Below, piece by piece: positions 1 to 6,860 of a stretch of DNA of 64,000 nt. Positions within the stretch are counted from its first letter, which is position 1. Every line of letters starts with the position of its first letter. The DNA is from a virus. The DNA is taken from the IMG/VR virus record IMGVR_UViG_3300008261_001864, positions 1-64,000 of that record; one strand, written 5' to 3'. The notes below the pieces were generated by a model that saw nothing but the letters and a program-made list of their open reading frames with translations, made no database searches and was not told the DNA's origin. A program made the position numbers and the translations under genes.

Positions 1-1193
1 GCCGTGACGCGGATCGCCTTGATGGTCTGGTCCGAGGGGGCGTCGAACGAGTAGGGTCGCAGGATCGTCTCCACGATGCCCCGCAAGGCACGCGCCCCCG
101 TGGGCCGCTTCCGTGCCTCTGCCGCGATAGCCCGCAGGGCTTCCTCGTCGAACTGGAGGTCAATGCCGTCCATGCTAAAGAGCGCCTGGAACTGCTTGAC
201 GATGGCGTTCTTCGGCTCCGTCAGGATGCGGACCATTTCCTGCTCGGTGAGTTCCAGCGTGGTGGTCAGGACCGGCAGACGCCCCATGAGTTCGGGGATG
301 AGGCCGAACTCCAGAACGTCGTCCTCCGTCGCCTGTAGATAGACGTCGGTACGAGACAGCTTCTTGGCCTCACGCGCTCCGAAGCCGATGCCCGCCCCAC
401 GGTTGACCCGCTTCTCGATGACCTCCTCAAGGCCCGCAAACGATCCCGCACACACGAACAGAACGTTCGTGGTGTCGAAGGCATCCCCGTACATAGACAT
501 CCCGCCCCGTGAACCCATGCCACGCGGGACAACCATCTTGGAGCCTTCCAGAAGTTTGAGGAGCGCCTGCTGGACCCCCTCGCCGCTGACGTCGCGGTAC
601 CCCGTGGCCCCACGCCCAGACTTGCGGGCCAGCTTGTCGAACTCGTCGATGAAGATGATGCCCCATTGGGCACGCTCCACTTCACCGTCGGCGTCCTGCA
701 CCAACCCTTGCAGGAGGCTCTCAACGTCGTCGCCAACGTATCCGGCCTGCGTGAGACGGGTGGCATCCCCGACGAAGAACGGGACCTTGAGCATACGGGC
801 GATGCTGCGAGCCAACTCCGTCTTGCCGGTTCCGCTCGGACCCATCAACAGGATGTTGGACTTCTGAACCTCCACCCCGAGGTCGAGTCCGTTCTTGACT
901 GCTTCCCGCCGCTTGTAGTGGTTATAGACCGCGATGGCCAGGTCTGTCTTGGCCTTGTCCTGCGCGATAACGTGCCCGTCGAGGATCGCCTTGATCTCTC
1001 GTGGCTTGCGGAGAGGTTCTTCCTTGGCGGCCGTCTGTACGTCGGCCTTCTGGGACTGCGTGTACGCCTTGTGCCCGTCCTCCAGACAGCGGTTGCAGAT
1101 GTAGGGGCCACCGTCGTTGCCGATCAGAGCCTTGACCTCGTTACGGGGCCGGTTGCAGAAGCCACACTTGGCGGTTGTCTTGGTGGTCGTCAT
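1..1193 (-). CDS. clpX: ATP-dependent unfoldase ClpX (3' end cut by window)
   Basis: AAA+ unfoldase that feeds proteins to the ClpP protease. About 397 codons are visible and the C-terminus runs off the window; E. coli ClpX has 424 residues, so little is missing. The N-terminus has a zinc-binding C4 set (CGFC and CNRC). Then come HVIAQDKAK, Walker A GPSGTGKTE, the pore loop GYVGDD, Walker B IIFIDEFDK, the ClpP-docking IGF loop (GAGIGFGA) and the EFGLIPELMGRLP segment. ATG at 1193 follows an AGAGGGG ribosome site. A terminator separates it from the upstream hydrolase gene, and a promoter-like element lies between them, so it is probably its own unit. All key motifs look intact. No clpP is seen here, so it may use the host ClpP (inference). 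Confidence 0.93.
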   Translation of the reverse strand, partial: MTTTKTTAKCGFCNRPRNEVKALIGNDGGPYICNRCLEDGHKAYTQSQKADVQTAAKEEPLRKPREIKAILDGHVIAQDKAKTDLAIAVYNHYKRREAVKNGLDLGVEVQKSNILLMGPSGTGKTELARSIARMLKVPFFVGDATRLTQAGYVGDDVESLLQGLVQDADGEVERAQWGIIFIDEFDKLARKSGRGATGYRDVSGEGVQQALLKLLEGSKMVVPRGMGSRGGMSMYGDAFDTTNVLFVCAGSFAGLEEVIEKRVNRGAGIGFGAREAKKLSRTDVYLQATEDDVLEFGLIPELMGRLPVLTTTLELTEQEMVRILTEPKNAIVKQFQALFSMDGIDLQFDEEALRAIAAEARKRPTGARALRGIVETILRPYSFDAPSDQTIKAIRVT

Positions 1194-1196
1194 GAT

Positions 1197-1209
1197 CCCC
1201 TCTTACACC
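1197..1209 (-). promoter_or_regulatory. GGTGTAAGAGGGG leader motif before clpX
   Basis: Minus-strand GGTGTAAGAGGGG followed by ATC and the clpX ATG. The AGAGGGG part can act as ribosome binding site; the preceding GGTGTA is not needed for that, yet recurs before other genes (5485, 8434, 18922 and, with T for the second A, 9055 and 17151). Confidence 0.6.
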
Positions 1210-1267
1210 GACGAGCGATAAGGCCCGTATGGTTTTGGCTCCGATGCCTCGAACGGACCATCGGCAC

Positions 1268-1302
1268 ACCCACTAGGCAGAGCGTTCGCGGACAATCAAC
1301 CG
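1268..1302 (-). promoter_or_regulatory. promoter-like element upstream of clpX
   Basis: Minus strand reads CGGTTGATT, 16 bases, then CCTAGTGGGT. The same two blocks with the same 16-base spacing occur on the + strand at 18971-19005, before the only + strand gene. Both copies lie just after a terminator. As a sigma70 site it would be TTGATT-N18-TAGTGG, with a poor -10, so a phage-specific or alternative factor is possible. Promoter activity is inferred. Confidence 0.5.
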
Positions 1303-1309
1303 AGGCAAC

Positions 1310-1342
1310 AAAAAAGCCGCCTGACCCGAAGGCCAGACGGCT
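1310..1342 (-). terminator. rho-independent terminator after the C-N hydrolase gene
   Basis: Minus strand: AGCCGTCTG, short CTTCGG-containing loop, CAGGCGGCT, then TTTTTT. It lies 20 bases after the hydrolase stop and before the clpX promoter-like element. Confidence 0.85.
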
Positions 1343-1362
1343 TTAGCCTGCAAGCACGCCCC

Positions 1363-2109
1363 TTAGACGTCCGCGTACACGATGCAGTCGGCGTCCCAGA
1401 CAAGCCCATCGCACTTGATCTCGAAGGGGTTGGCTGTAATCGCACAGACGCCACCATGCCCGAAATCGTTGTGGGACTCCTTGCCGTAGCGGTTCGACAC
1501 CAACAGGGTGATGTTGTTGTCCCGCACAAAGTCGATCCATGCGATGGCGGGAAACCCGCCGTTCCCCCAATTTGACGAGAACGCAACGAGGTCCGCATCG
1601 CCCGACTCGTAGAAGTCAGACCACTTATCGTTCTTGCGGTCCCTGACGTCACGGCAGATGAGTAGCCCGACCTTCTTGGTGCCATGCTCGCCAAAGTCAC
1701 ACGATAGGATCGGGGGGTTGGCTCGGCCTTCATCGGCCCATAGCCAATCGTTACCCCACGGGTTCACCTTCTGGTAACTGACCCACTGACCGTTCGGTGC
1801 GACCAACACCTGCGAGTTGTGAACCTTGCCGGTCTGCGGGACCTTCTCGACCATCCCCCAGACGACGTGGACGCCCAGCCGCTCCGACAAGGCTTTCATG
1901 ACCTTGAAGGTCTGGCCTTCCGGGATAGGCTCCGCACACTCGGCGGCCTCGGCCTTCGACATGAAGGAGTATCCCGTGGTTGCCAGTTCCGGCAGCACCA
2001 CCAGCTTGGCCCCGTTCTGGGCCGCTTCCTTCACAAAGCCCGCGAGCTTCCGCAGGTTGTCCTGCATGGCCTTGAAAACGGGGGCGAACTGGACGACGGC
2101 AACCTTCAT
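1363..2109 (-). CDS. carbon-nitrogen hydrolase (nitrilase superfamily)
   Basis: 248 residues, the usual length for this fold. The Glu-Lys-Cys triad can be placed at E41 (VVLPELATTGY), K114 (SYQKVNPWG) and C152 (LLICRDVR). Members cut non-peptide C-N bonds such as those of nitriles, amides, carbamoyl groups or deaminated glutathione; the substrate cannot be told from sequence. ATG at 2109 is preceded by AGGAGATA. It sits downstream of an unknown gene and ThyX and is followed at once by a strong terminator. Such enzymes are uncommon in phages; a role in nucleotide, NAD or polyamine metabolism is only a guess. Confidence 0.88.
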   Translation of the reverse strand: MKVAVVQFAPVFKAMQDNLRKLAGFVKEAAQNGAKLVVLPELATTGYSFMSKAEAAECAEPIPEGQTFKVMKALSERLGVHVVWGMVEKVPQTGKVHNSQVLVAPNGQWVSYQKVNPWGNDWLWADEGRANPPILSCDFGEHGTKKVGLLICRDVRDRKNDKWSDFYESGDADLVAFSSNWGNGGFPAIAWIDFVRDNNITLLVSNRYGKESHNDFGHGGVCAITANPFEIKCDGLVWDADCIVYADV

Positions 2110-2147
2110 GGTGGGTATCTCCTATGGGGGGCGTCCCATCAAAAGAA

Positions 2148-2552
2148 CTACGGGGTCGCCATAAACTGCCGTTCCCAGAGTTTCACCTTCGGGCCTCGCC
2201 ACGTCATCGGGTTCCGCACAGGGCTGCCCACCATGAGGCTCGTGCTGACCTTGCCGGTCCGCTCCCCTCGCTGAAAGACAAAGCCTTCGGTCGAGCGATA
2301 CACCACACCGTGACCCCGCTCCTGCAAAGCACGCAGCCCAGCCAGAGGGTCTGCGACGTCGGATCGGAACCGCATGAACTTGGTGGCGTTCACCTCGATG
2401 ATGCCGAGGCTCTCAAGGCCAAAGAAAAGAGTCTTGGCCTTCTTGGCCGCCTCGCAGAACATCCCTGCGATCTGGTGGGGCGTCACCGTCGTCATCATCT
2501 CGACGGCGAAGAAGGTGGTCATCGGGGGCGGCTTGGTGGTCGGTGTCGTCAT
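2148..2552 (-). CDS. hypothetical protein, downstream of thyX
   Basis: 134 residues with no family I recognise. It starts with a short Thr/Pro-rich stretch (PTTKPPP), followed by what looks like a compact alpha/beta domain (PHQIAGMFCEAAKKAKTL and GHGVVYRSTEGFVFQRG). Its ATG overlaps the thyX stop by one base (TGATG), so the two are probably translationally coupled. The last codons read MATP before the TAG. Function unknown. Confidence 0.7.
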   Translation of the reverse strand: MTTPTTKPPPMTTFFAVEMMTTVTPHQIAGMFCEAAKKAKTLFFGLESLGIIEVNATKFMRFRSDVADPLAGLRALQERGHGVVYRSTEGFVFQRGERTGKVSTSLMVGSPVRNPMTWRGPKVKLWERQFMATP

Positions 2553-3379
2553 CAGAGGGCCGGTTCGTAGATGGCCTCGTTGGCCTGTAGTTTGCGGAAC
2601 TGCTGCCAGCCCGTGAAGTTGCCGCTGATCTCGGGGGATTCCAACGCTTGGGCAACGTGTTCAAAGGGACTCATGTGGCCGCTCGCCTGCAACCGCTGGC
2701 AGAGGTCGATGTCGGCCTTCGGGTCACGCTTGCCGTCATGGGTCAGGTAGGAGACTCGGGCGCACCGCCCCACGGAGATGAGTCGAATCTGCTCCTCCGT
2801 GTAACCATCGGCTCGAAGCTGATCGGCGTCGTCCGTCAACGGCATATGCCAATGACCCACGGGCACGACGGTAGGGGCATGGGCATCGTAGAGCGCCTTC
2901 ATGAGAACGGCGATCTCACGAATCTCGGGCTGCGCGTCCTTGTGCGCCCGCAGGGCAAAGAAGTTCTTGAACTCGGTGGCCGTCACGATCACGGTCTGCC
3001 ACATGAACGGCTCAAGGAGACGGTTCACCAACTGCTTGTGAACGCCAAGGTCGAGGAGGCGGCGAGCGTTGAGGACCGCATCCAACTTGGCCCCTTCCCA
3101 CAGGCCGTCCGCGATGCGGCGCTCCTTGTCGCTGAGTTCCTCGTCGGCCTGCATCCCCTTCTGGTTCTTCCCCCAATAGGTCGGCACGAACGGATCAGCC
3201 TCCACACGGGCCAGCATCTTCTCGACGGGGATGGCGCGGGACGACGCGGAGTTGCGTGAAAACTGGCGGTGCGTGTTGAACTCGGCCAACACGATGCGAG
3301 GAAACGTCACCTCGAAGGTGGTGAGCCGTTGGCCCGAGGGGGCCATATGGTCAGCGAGAATCTTCGCAGAGTACGCCAC
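2552..3379 (-). CDS. thyX: flavin-dependent thymidylate synthase ThyX
   Basis: 275 residues. Makes dTMP from dUMP with FAD, NADPH and methylene-tetrahydrofolate. The ThyX signature is at residues 36-48 (THRQFSRNSASSR): HRxxSxNxxSxR is intact but the usual first Arg is Thr. The C-terminal HMSPFEHVA matches the substrate-binding segment. The start is GTG at 3379 with AAAGGA upstream; it overlaps the nucleotidase gene by 29 bases. Placed next to a deoxyribonucleotidase, it fits a dNTP-pool module. Some phage thymidylate synthase relatives make hydroxymethylated pyrimidines; with the glycosyltransferase at 12951 that alternative deserves a test. Confidence 0.92.
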   Translation of the reverse strand: MAYSAKILADHMAPSGQRLTTFEVTFPRIVLAEFNTHRQFSRNSASSRAIPVEKMLARVEADPFVPTYWGKNQKGMQADEELSDKERRIADGLWEGAKLDAVLNARRLLDLGVHKQLVNRLLEPFMWQTVIVTATEFKNFFALRAHKDAQPEIREIAVLMKALYDAHAPTVVPVGHWHMPLTDDADQLRADGYTEEQIRLISVGRCARVSYLTHDGKRDPKADIDLCQRLQASGHMSPFEHVAQALESPEISGNFTGWQQFRKLQANEAIYEPAL

Positions 3380-3950
3380 GGTCGATCCTTTCGGTTTGGA
3401 GGCGCACCGCTTCTACCACGTCGTCCCATGAGGTCGCACGAGTTAGTCCACGGTCTAGCCTGTTGTAGGGCGCTTCCCATAACAGCCCTATGCCGTCTGG
3501 GTTCTCCTTCGTCCAAGCCATGACGTTCTCGGGCTTGTCGTCCACGAACACGTCGCCCCTGCACAGGTGCTTGGCCTCCGTATAGACAAGGTGCGTATCG
3601 GGGATGCCAACCTGTCGAGACAGCCAGCCTGCTCGGTCGGTGTACCAAAAGGGTGAGTTCCTCATCGGAGCCGTCACCGCGTACACCTCGGCCACCCCTT
3701 GGAGGCGAGACACTCCCTCCGAGACACCCTCGTAGCGGGCGAGCCTGGCCGCTACACCAGGTCTCGCACACTCGTAGAAGAACTCGTGCTTCCACGCTGG
3801 ATCGAAGGTCTGGAACAGGTCCCAATCCGTGAACTGCTCACGGGTGTAGGTCCTGCCGCTCAACTCCTCCATCGTCTGGATGGCGAAGCCAAGGAAGTCG
3901 GCCAGCACCCCATCAACGTCCAGCAACACCCTCGGCCTTCTCTGCGCCAC
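3351..3950 (-). CDS. 5'(3')-deoxyribonucleotidase, HAD superfamily
   Basis: 199 residues. HAD motif I is DVDGVLADF (D11 nucleophile, D13 acid/base), motif II lies at AVTAP and motif IV is FVDDKPENV. The whole layout resembles the NT5C family that removes the 5' phosphate from deoxynucleoside monophosphates. The start is GTG at 3950 with GGAG upstream. It overlaps the HTH gene by 38 bases and thyX by 29, so the three are likely cotranscribed. A role in trimming host or competing dNMPs beside ThyX is inferred. Confidence 0.85.
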   Translation of the reverse strand: MAQRRPRVLLDVDGVLADFLGFAIQTMEELSGRTYTREQFTDWDLFQTFDPAWKHEFFYECARPGVAARLARYEGVSEGVSRLQGVAEVYAVTAPMRNSPFWYTDRAGWLSRQVGIPDTHLVYTEAKHLCRGDVFVDDKPENVMAWTKENPDGIGLLWEAPYNRLDRGLTRATSWDDVVEAVRLQTERIDRGVLCEDSR

Positions 3951-4665
3951 GGTAAATCTCCAACTTCTTGAGCCAGTAGATGATCGACATGGGCTGAGTT
4001 CCGAATCGGGCGGCGATCTTATGGGGCGACAGCCCCTCCCCGTACAGGCGAATCACCTCATCGACGTCAACTCGGCCGTGTGTGGGCGCTCCCATGACCT
4101 CGCTGACGAGGTTCCCACAGACCTGTTCTCGGAGGTCGGGGTCCGCATAGACGTAGTTGCGGAGTGTATACATCGAGACGCCACAGACCTCGGCCAACTC
4201 CCGCCATGTCCTCCCCACCGCGAGCCGGATGATCTCATCGTCGGGGGGCTTCTTGTGGGACTTGTCCTTCAAGACCACCCCGTGCTTGTCCGCGATCAGT
4301 TTGACCTCGGCGGGAGTGGTGCCAATCTCGGTGGCGATCTCCTTGGCGGTACGCTCGGGTGACAAAGCCGCCTGTATGCGGGCGTGCCGCTCCTCTCGCT
4401 TCGCATCCGAGAGCCGTGGCAGGTCGGCTCCAGCCTTCTTGCGCCATTGGGAAACCGCCTGCCGCGACACTCCAAGGCGGGCCTGGACCTCATCGGTGGT
4501 CAGTTCGTACAACTTCTCGGTCAGCCAGTAGTGTCGCAACTCGTCGGGATCAGGGTAACGGGCATCCGGCCCCAACCCCCGCACAGCCTCGGCCTTGTTG
4601 GGGAACATCCCGTACCGCACAGGCGCACTCCCCTGCTGAGAGCAGAACAGCTTGAGGCCACTCAT
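3913..4665 (-). CDS. DNA-binding protein with about four tandem helix-turn-helix motifs
   Basis: 250 residues. Four HTH-like units can be read: LTTDEVQARLGVSRQAVSQW, RTAKEIATEIGTTPAEVKLI, RTWRELAEVCGVSMYTLRNY and LSPHKIAARFGTQPMSIIYW, each about 28 residues and separated by charged linkers. This array suggests sequence-specific binding over a long site, as a regulator or a DNA-organising protein. No catalytic domain is seen. Its ATG overlaps the stop of the alpha-CTD-like gene by four bases (ATGA), so both are made from one message, which supports a transcription role for the pair. Confidence 0.72.
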   Translation of the reverse strand: MSGLKLFCSQQGSAPVRYGMFPNKAEAVRGLGPDARYPDPDELRHYWLTEKLYELTTDEVQARLGVSRQAVSQWRKKAGADLPRLSDAKREERHARIQAALSPERTAKEIATEIGTTPAEVKLIADKHGVVLKDKSHKKPPDDEIIRLAVGRTWRELAEVCGVSMYTLRNYVYADPDLREQVCGNLVSEVMGAPTHGRVDVDEVIRLYGEGLSPHKIAARFGTQPMSIIYWLKKLEIYRGAEKAEGVAGR

Positions 4666-5090
4666 AGCGTCTCCTTGATCTGGAGGGACAGCCGCTCCAT
4701 CTCCGCGATCAGTTCCCGCTGCCGCTCCATGAGAGCCAACACCTTCTCCTCCTTGGTCGGCTCGGGCGGCTTAGGCGGGGGCGGCGGCTCCACCTTGACC
4801 CACAGGGGAAGCTGCGGCGCTCCAAGGAACAGACCGAGTTCCTCCAGGTAGAACTCGATGATCTCCACGGTCTGGCGTCCGAGATTCTGGATTTTCAGCA
4901 ACTCGAACCTTGACATCTTAGCAAGGTCGGCAAGTGTCTTGATGGCCCGACGGTCAAACACCCCCTGTGCGCGGTTGCCGAACGGCACCACATGAACGGG
5001 CGTCTCCAGCAACTTCTCTCGCGGCAACGCCTTCAAGTGAGCAAATAGAGGCTTGTCCTTGGTGTAAATCTTCATCGCTCTAGCGGCCAT
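4662..5090 (-). CDS. RNA polymerase alpha-CTD-like protein
   Basis: 142 residues. Residues about 30-82 resemble the C-terminal domain of bacterial RNA polymerase alpha: a first helix, DRRAIKTLADLAKMSRFELL, then the helix-hairpin-helix IQNLGRQTVEIIEFYLEELG (compare IRNFGQKSIDEVKEKLEELG in bacterial alpha). A proline-rich linker (PPPPPKPPEP) leads to a C-terminal helix that may form a coiled coil. The N-terminal alpha domain that joins the polymerase is absent. The start is ATG at 5090 with AGGAGG; upstream in-frame ATGs lack such a site. It may bind promoter DNA or sigma in place of host alpha (inference). Confidence 0.75.
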   Translation of the reverse strand: MAARAMKIYTKDKPLFAHLKALPREKLLETPVHVVPFGNRAQGVFDRRAIKTLADLAKMSRFELLKIQNLGRQTVEIIEFYLEELGLFLGAPQLPLWVKVEPPPPPKPPEPTKEEKVLALMERQRELIAEMERLSLQIKETL

Positions 5091-5133
5091 GTGTACCTCC
5101 TGCGCCGCTATCAGAGCGGCAGCATGGGGTAAC

Positions 5134-5162
5134 AGGTAACACAGCGTAAGAGCAACTGTCAA
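5134..5162 (-). promoter_or_regulatory. candidate sigma70-like promoter for the alpha-CTD/HTH genes
   Basis: Minus strand has a perfect TTGACA, 17 bases, then TTACCT, 44 bases before the ATG at 5090. The -35 is consensus but the -10 is weak. The flanking direct repeat TGTTACC-TGTTACC could be an activator or repressor site. Confidence 0.4.
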
Positions 5163-5172
5163 GCGTTGTCGA

Positions 5173-5481
5173 TCAATCTTTTGACAAATCCACACTGGCC
5201 CGCTGGATGGCGGCTTCCAGCGAGGCGGGCAGGGCGTCATCGTCGAGGAAGTCATCGACGTCGAAGGCAGACCGCATGAGGCGTGAGAAGGCGTCATCGG
5301 AGTCCCGCCAGCCGTCGATGAAGTGCCGCAGGGCAGCGGTCACTTGATCCTGCTCCTCTTGCGTGCGGGCACGACGGTACATGGCCTCGAAGCGGGCCAC
5401 CTCGTCGGGTTTCATGTTGGTGGTGAGTCCTCGGAACCGAAGGACGTCGATGAGCAGGTTCTTCCGCTTCCGCTTGTTCAT
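5173..5481 (-). CDS. hypothetical protein, acidic C-terminus
   Basis: 102 residues, no family recognised. The N-terminus is very basic (MNKRKRKNLL), the middle is helical with many Arg/Glu, and the C-terminal part is acidic (DVDDFLDDDALP). The ATG at 5481 follows GGTGTAAGAGGGG, whose TAA is also the stop of the upstream gene. Size and charge pattern are typical of small phage regulators, but nothing points to one function. Confidence 0.7.
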   Translation of the reverse strand: MNKRKRKNLLIDVLRFRGLTTNMKPDEVARFEAMYRRARTQEEQDQVTAALRHFIDGWRDSDDAFSRLMRSAFDVDDFLDDDALPASLEAAIQRASVDLSKD

Positions 5482-5484
5482 ACC

Positions 5485-5497
5485 CCCCTCTTACACC
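5485..5497 (-). promoter_or_regulatory. GGTGTAAGAGGGG leader motif
   Basis: Exact copy of the 13-base motif, three bases upstream of the ATG at 5481. Here it overlaps the end of the upstream coding region, whose last codon and stop are GTG TAA. Confidence 0.6.
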
Positions 5498-5712
5498 GGG
5501 GCAGGTAGCGACTCGGGCGTTTCTTCGGAGCCGTCCAGCCGATTGACCTCCTCGACCACACAGCCCTGCTGGGCAAGCCACTCCATGAAAGCGGGGGCTT
5601 CCTCGTCGGTGAGTGTCGTGGTGAAGAGGTTGACGCCTGGGAATAGAACGAGCCGTTGGTCGGGCATCGCCACTTCCTCGTTCGTGCGAACAACCATCGA
5701 GTAGTAACCCAT
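5491..5712 (-). CDS. hypothetical small protein
   Basis: 73 residues starting MGYYSMVVRT. I chose the ATG at 5712, just after the previous stop at 5724, with AGGGGTGCAGGGC before it; the open frame extends 81 bases further upstream but that part lies inside the previous gene. The C-terminus (LDGSEETPESLPAPV) is acidic and probably unstructured. Function unknown. Confidence 0.6.
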   Translation of the reverse strand: MGYYSMVVRTNEEVAMPDQRLVLFPGVNLFTTTLTDEEAPAFMEWLAQQGCVVEEVNRLDGSEETPESLPAPV

Positions 5713-5723
5713 GCCCTGCACCC

Positions 5724-6860
5724 CTAGTCGAGAACAGTGACGGTCGCTTCTCGGGGAAGCCGTAGTCCGACGGCCTTCGACCAATCCACCCACAGCGTGT
5801 ACTCGACAGAGGCCACAACCTCCCAGCGATCTAGGACCTCTCGGGAAGCCACCCGATAGGTGTCGGAGTGGACTTCCAAGACGCCTACGCTGCCCCGCAG
5901 GCCCACGGCAAGGTCACCATCGAGCGCGAGGTACGGCCAATCCTGCCGCCGACACTCCTCGACGACGGCTGCGGGGCCAGCCCAGAAGGTCGCCTCGTCA
6001 ATGTCCTCGGGAGTCACTTCGTCGATGTCTCGGATGTCGGGACACGCAAGCGCCAGCGTGCGAGCCATCTCGATGACCCATTGGGTGCCGATCACGCTCT
6101 GCTGGTGGGTCAGCACGTCGAACCGCAGGTTGAGGCTCTTGAAGTCTGCCAACCCCATGCTGGTCCGCACAAAGGCCGTCGCCCTCGGCAACGGTGTCGC
6201 CCACGAGGGCGGGCCATCCTCCAGCGTGAAGCCGCCAGTACCGTCGGCGTCGAAAGCGTCCAAGAAGTCTCGGGCGTTACCCTTCACACCGGCCAGCAGT
6301 TGGTCGGCGTTCGCCCGTAGGCGCTCCACGATGCCCTTGCGGCCCTCGTGGGTGATAACCTTTGCCATCGACGTTTGAGCCTGCGTGGCCGTCAGCGTAG
6401 CCAACGCATCGCTCTCGCGGGAGCGGTCAAACGTCCATTGAAGCAGGAAGCCTTCGAGGTCGGGCCTCAGACGGGGAAGCGGCTTGACGAGCGTGCCGTC
6501 CTCCCGCTTCACGGGGGCCGGTTGCCAAACGTCCTCCTCGGTGATGCGAGCCAGCACCTTGCCTGTCTCACGGCTCACCAGCAGGATGCCCTCTCCGTCC
6601 TGTAGGAACTCGTCCGACAGGTAGAGGGCGGCCTCCCGCAACTCGGCGGCCTCACCTTCCAGTTGCTCTTGGAAGGTCGGACAGAGGGCGTCGGCAAGTT
6701 TGTCAGCCGACCAGCCTTCGGCCTTCGCGGTCAGGAAGGCTGCCTGTAGGGAAGCATCCCGCTGCACGAGGCCACGGGCTGCCAAAAGAGAACCCGAGGC
6801 GGGACGCGCCAGCGTCCTCACCTCGGAGGCCAAACGGGTCAGAGCGTTTTCAGTCGTCAT
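5724..6860 (-). CDS. hypothetical protein downstream of the Ycf46-like ATPase
   Basis: 378 residues from MTTENALTR at 6860; a TTG two codons upstream is an alternative start. The start lies inside the last codons of the AAA+ gene (stop at 6850), indicating coupling. The N-terminal 100 residues are helical (ASLQAAFLTAKAEGWSADKL). The centre has DAFDADGTGGFTLEDG, which recalls an EF-hand-like Asp/Gly loop but is not convincing, and the C-terminal part is rich in beta strands and Trp. No family recognised. Its coupling to the ATPase makes it a candidate partner or substrate. Confidence 0.72.
   Translation of the reverse strand: MTTENALTRLASEVRTLARPASGSLLAARGLVQRDASLQAAFLTAKAEGWSADKLADALCPTFQEQLEGEAAELREAALYLSDEFLQDGEGILLVSRETGKVLARITEEDVWQPAPVKREDGTLVKPLPRLRPDLEGFLLQWTFDRSRESDALATLTATQAQTSMAKVITHEGRKGIVERLRANADQLLAGVKGNARDFLDAFDADGTGGFTLEDGPPSWATPLPRATAFVRTSMGLADFKSLNLRFDVLTHQQSVIGTQWVIEMARTLALACPDIRDIDEVTPEDIDEATFWAGPAAVVEECRRQDWPYLALDGDLAVGLRGSVGVLEVHSDTYRVASREVLDRWEVVASVEYTLWVDWSKAVGLRLPREATVTVLD

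Noticed and set aside
5900-6300. EF-hand in the protein at 5724
   Set aside because: DAFDADGTGGFTLEDG has Asp/Gly spacing like a calcium loop, but flanking helices are not convincing and there is only one.
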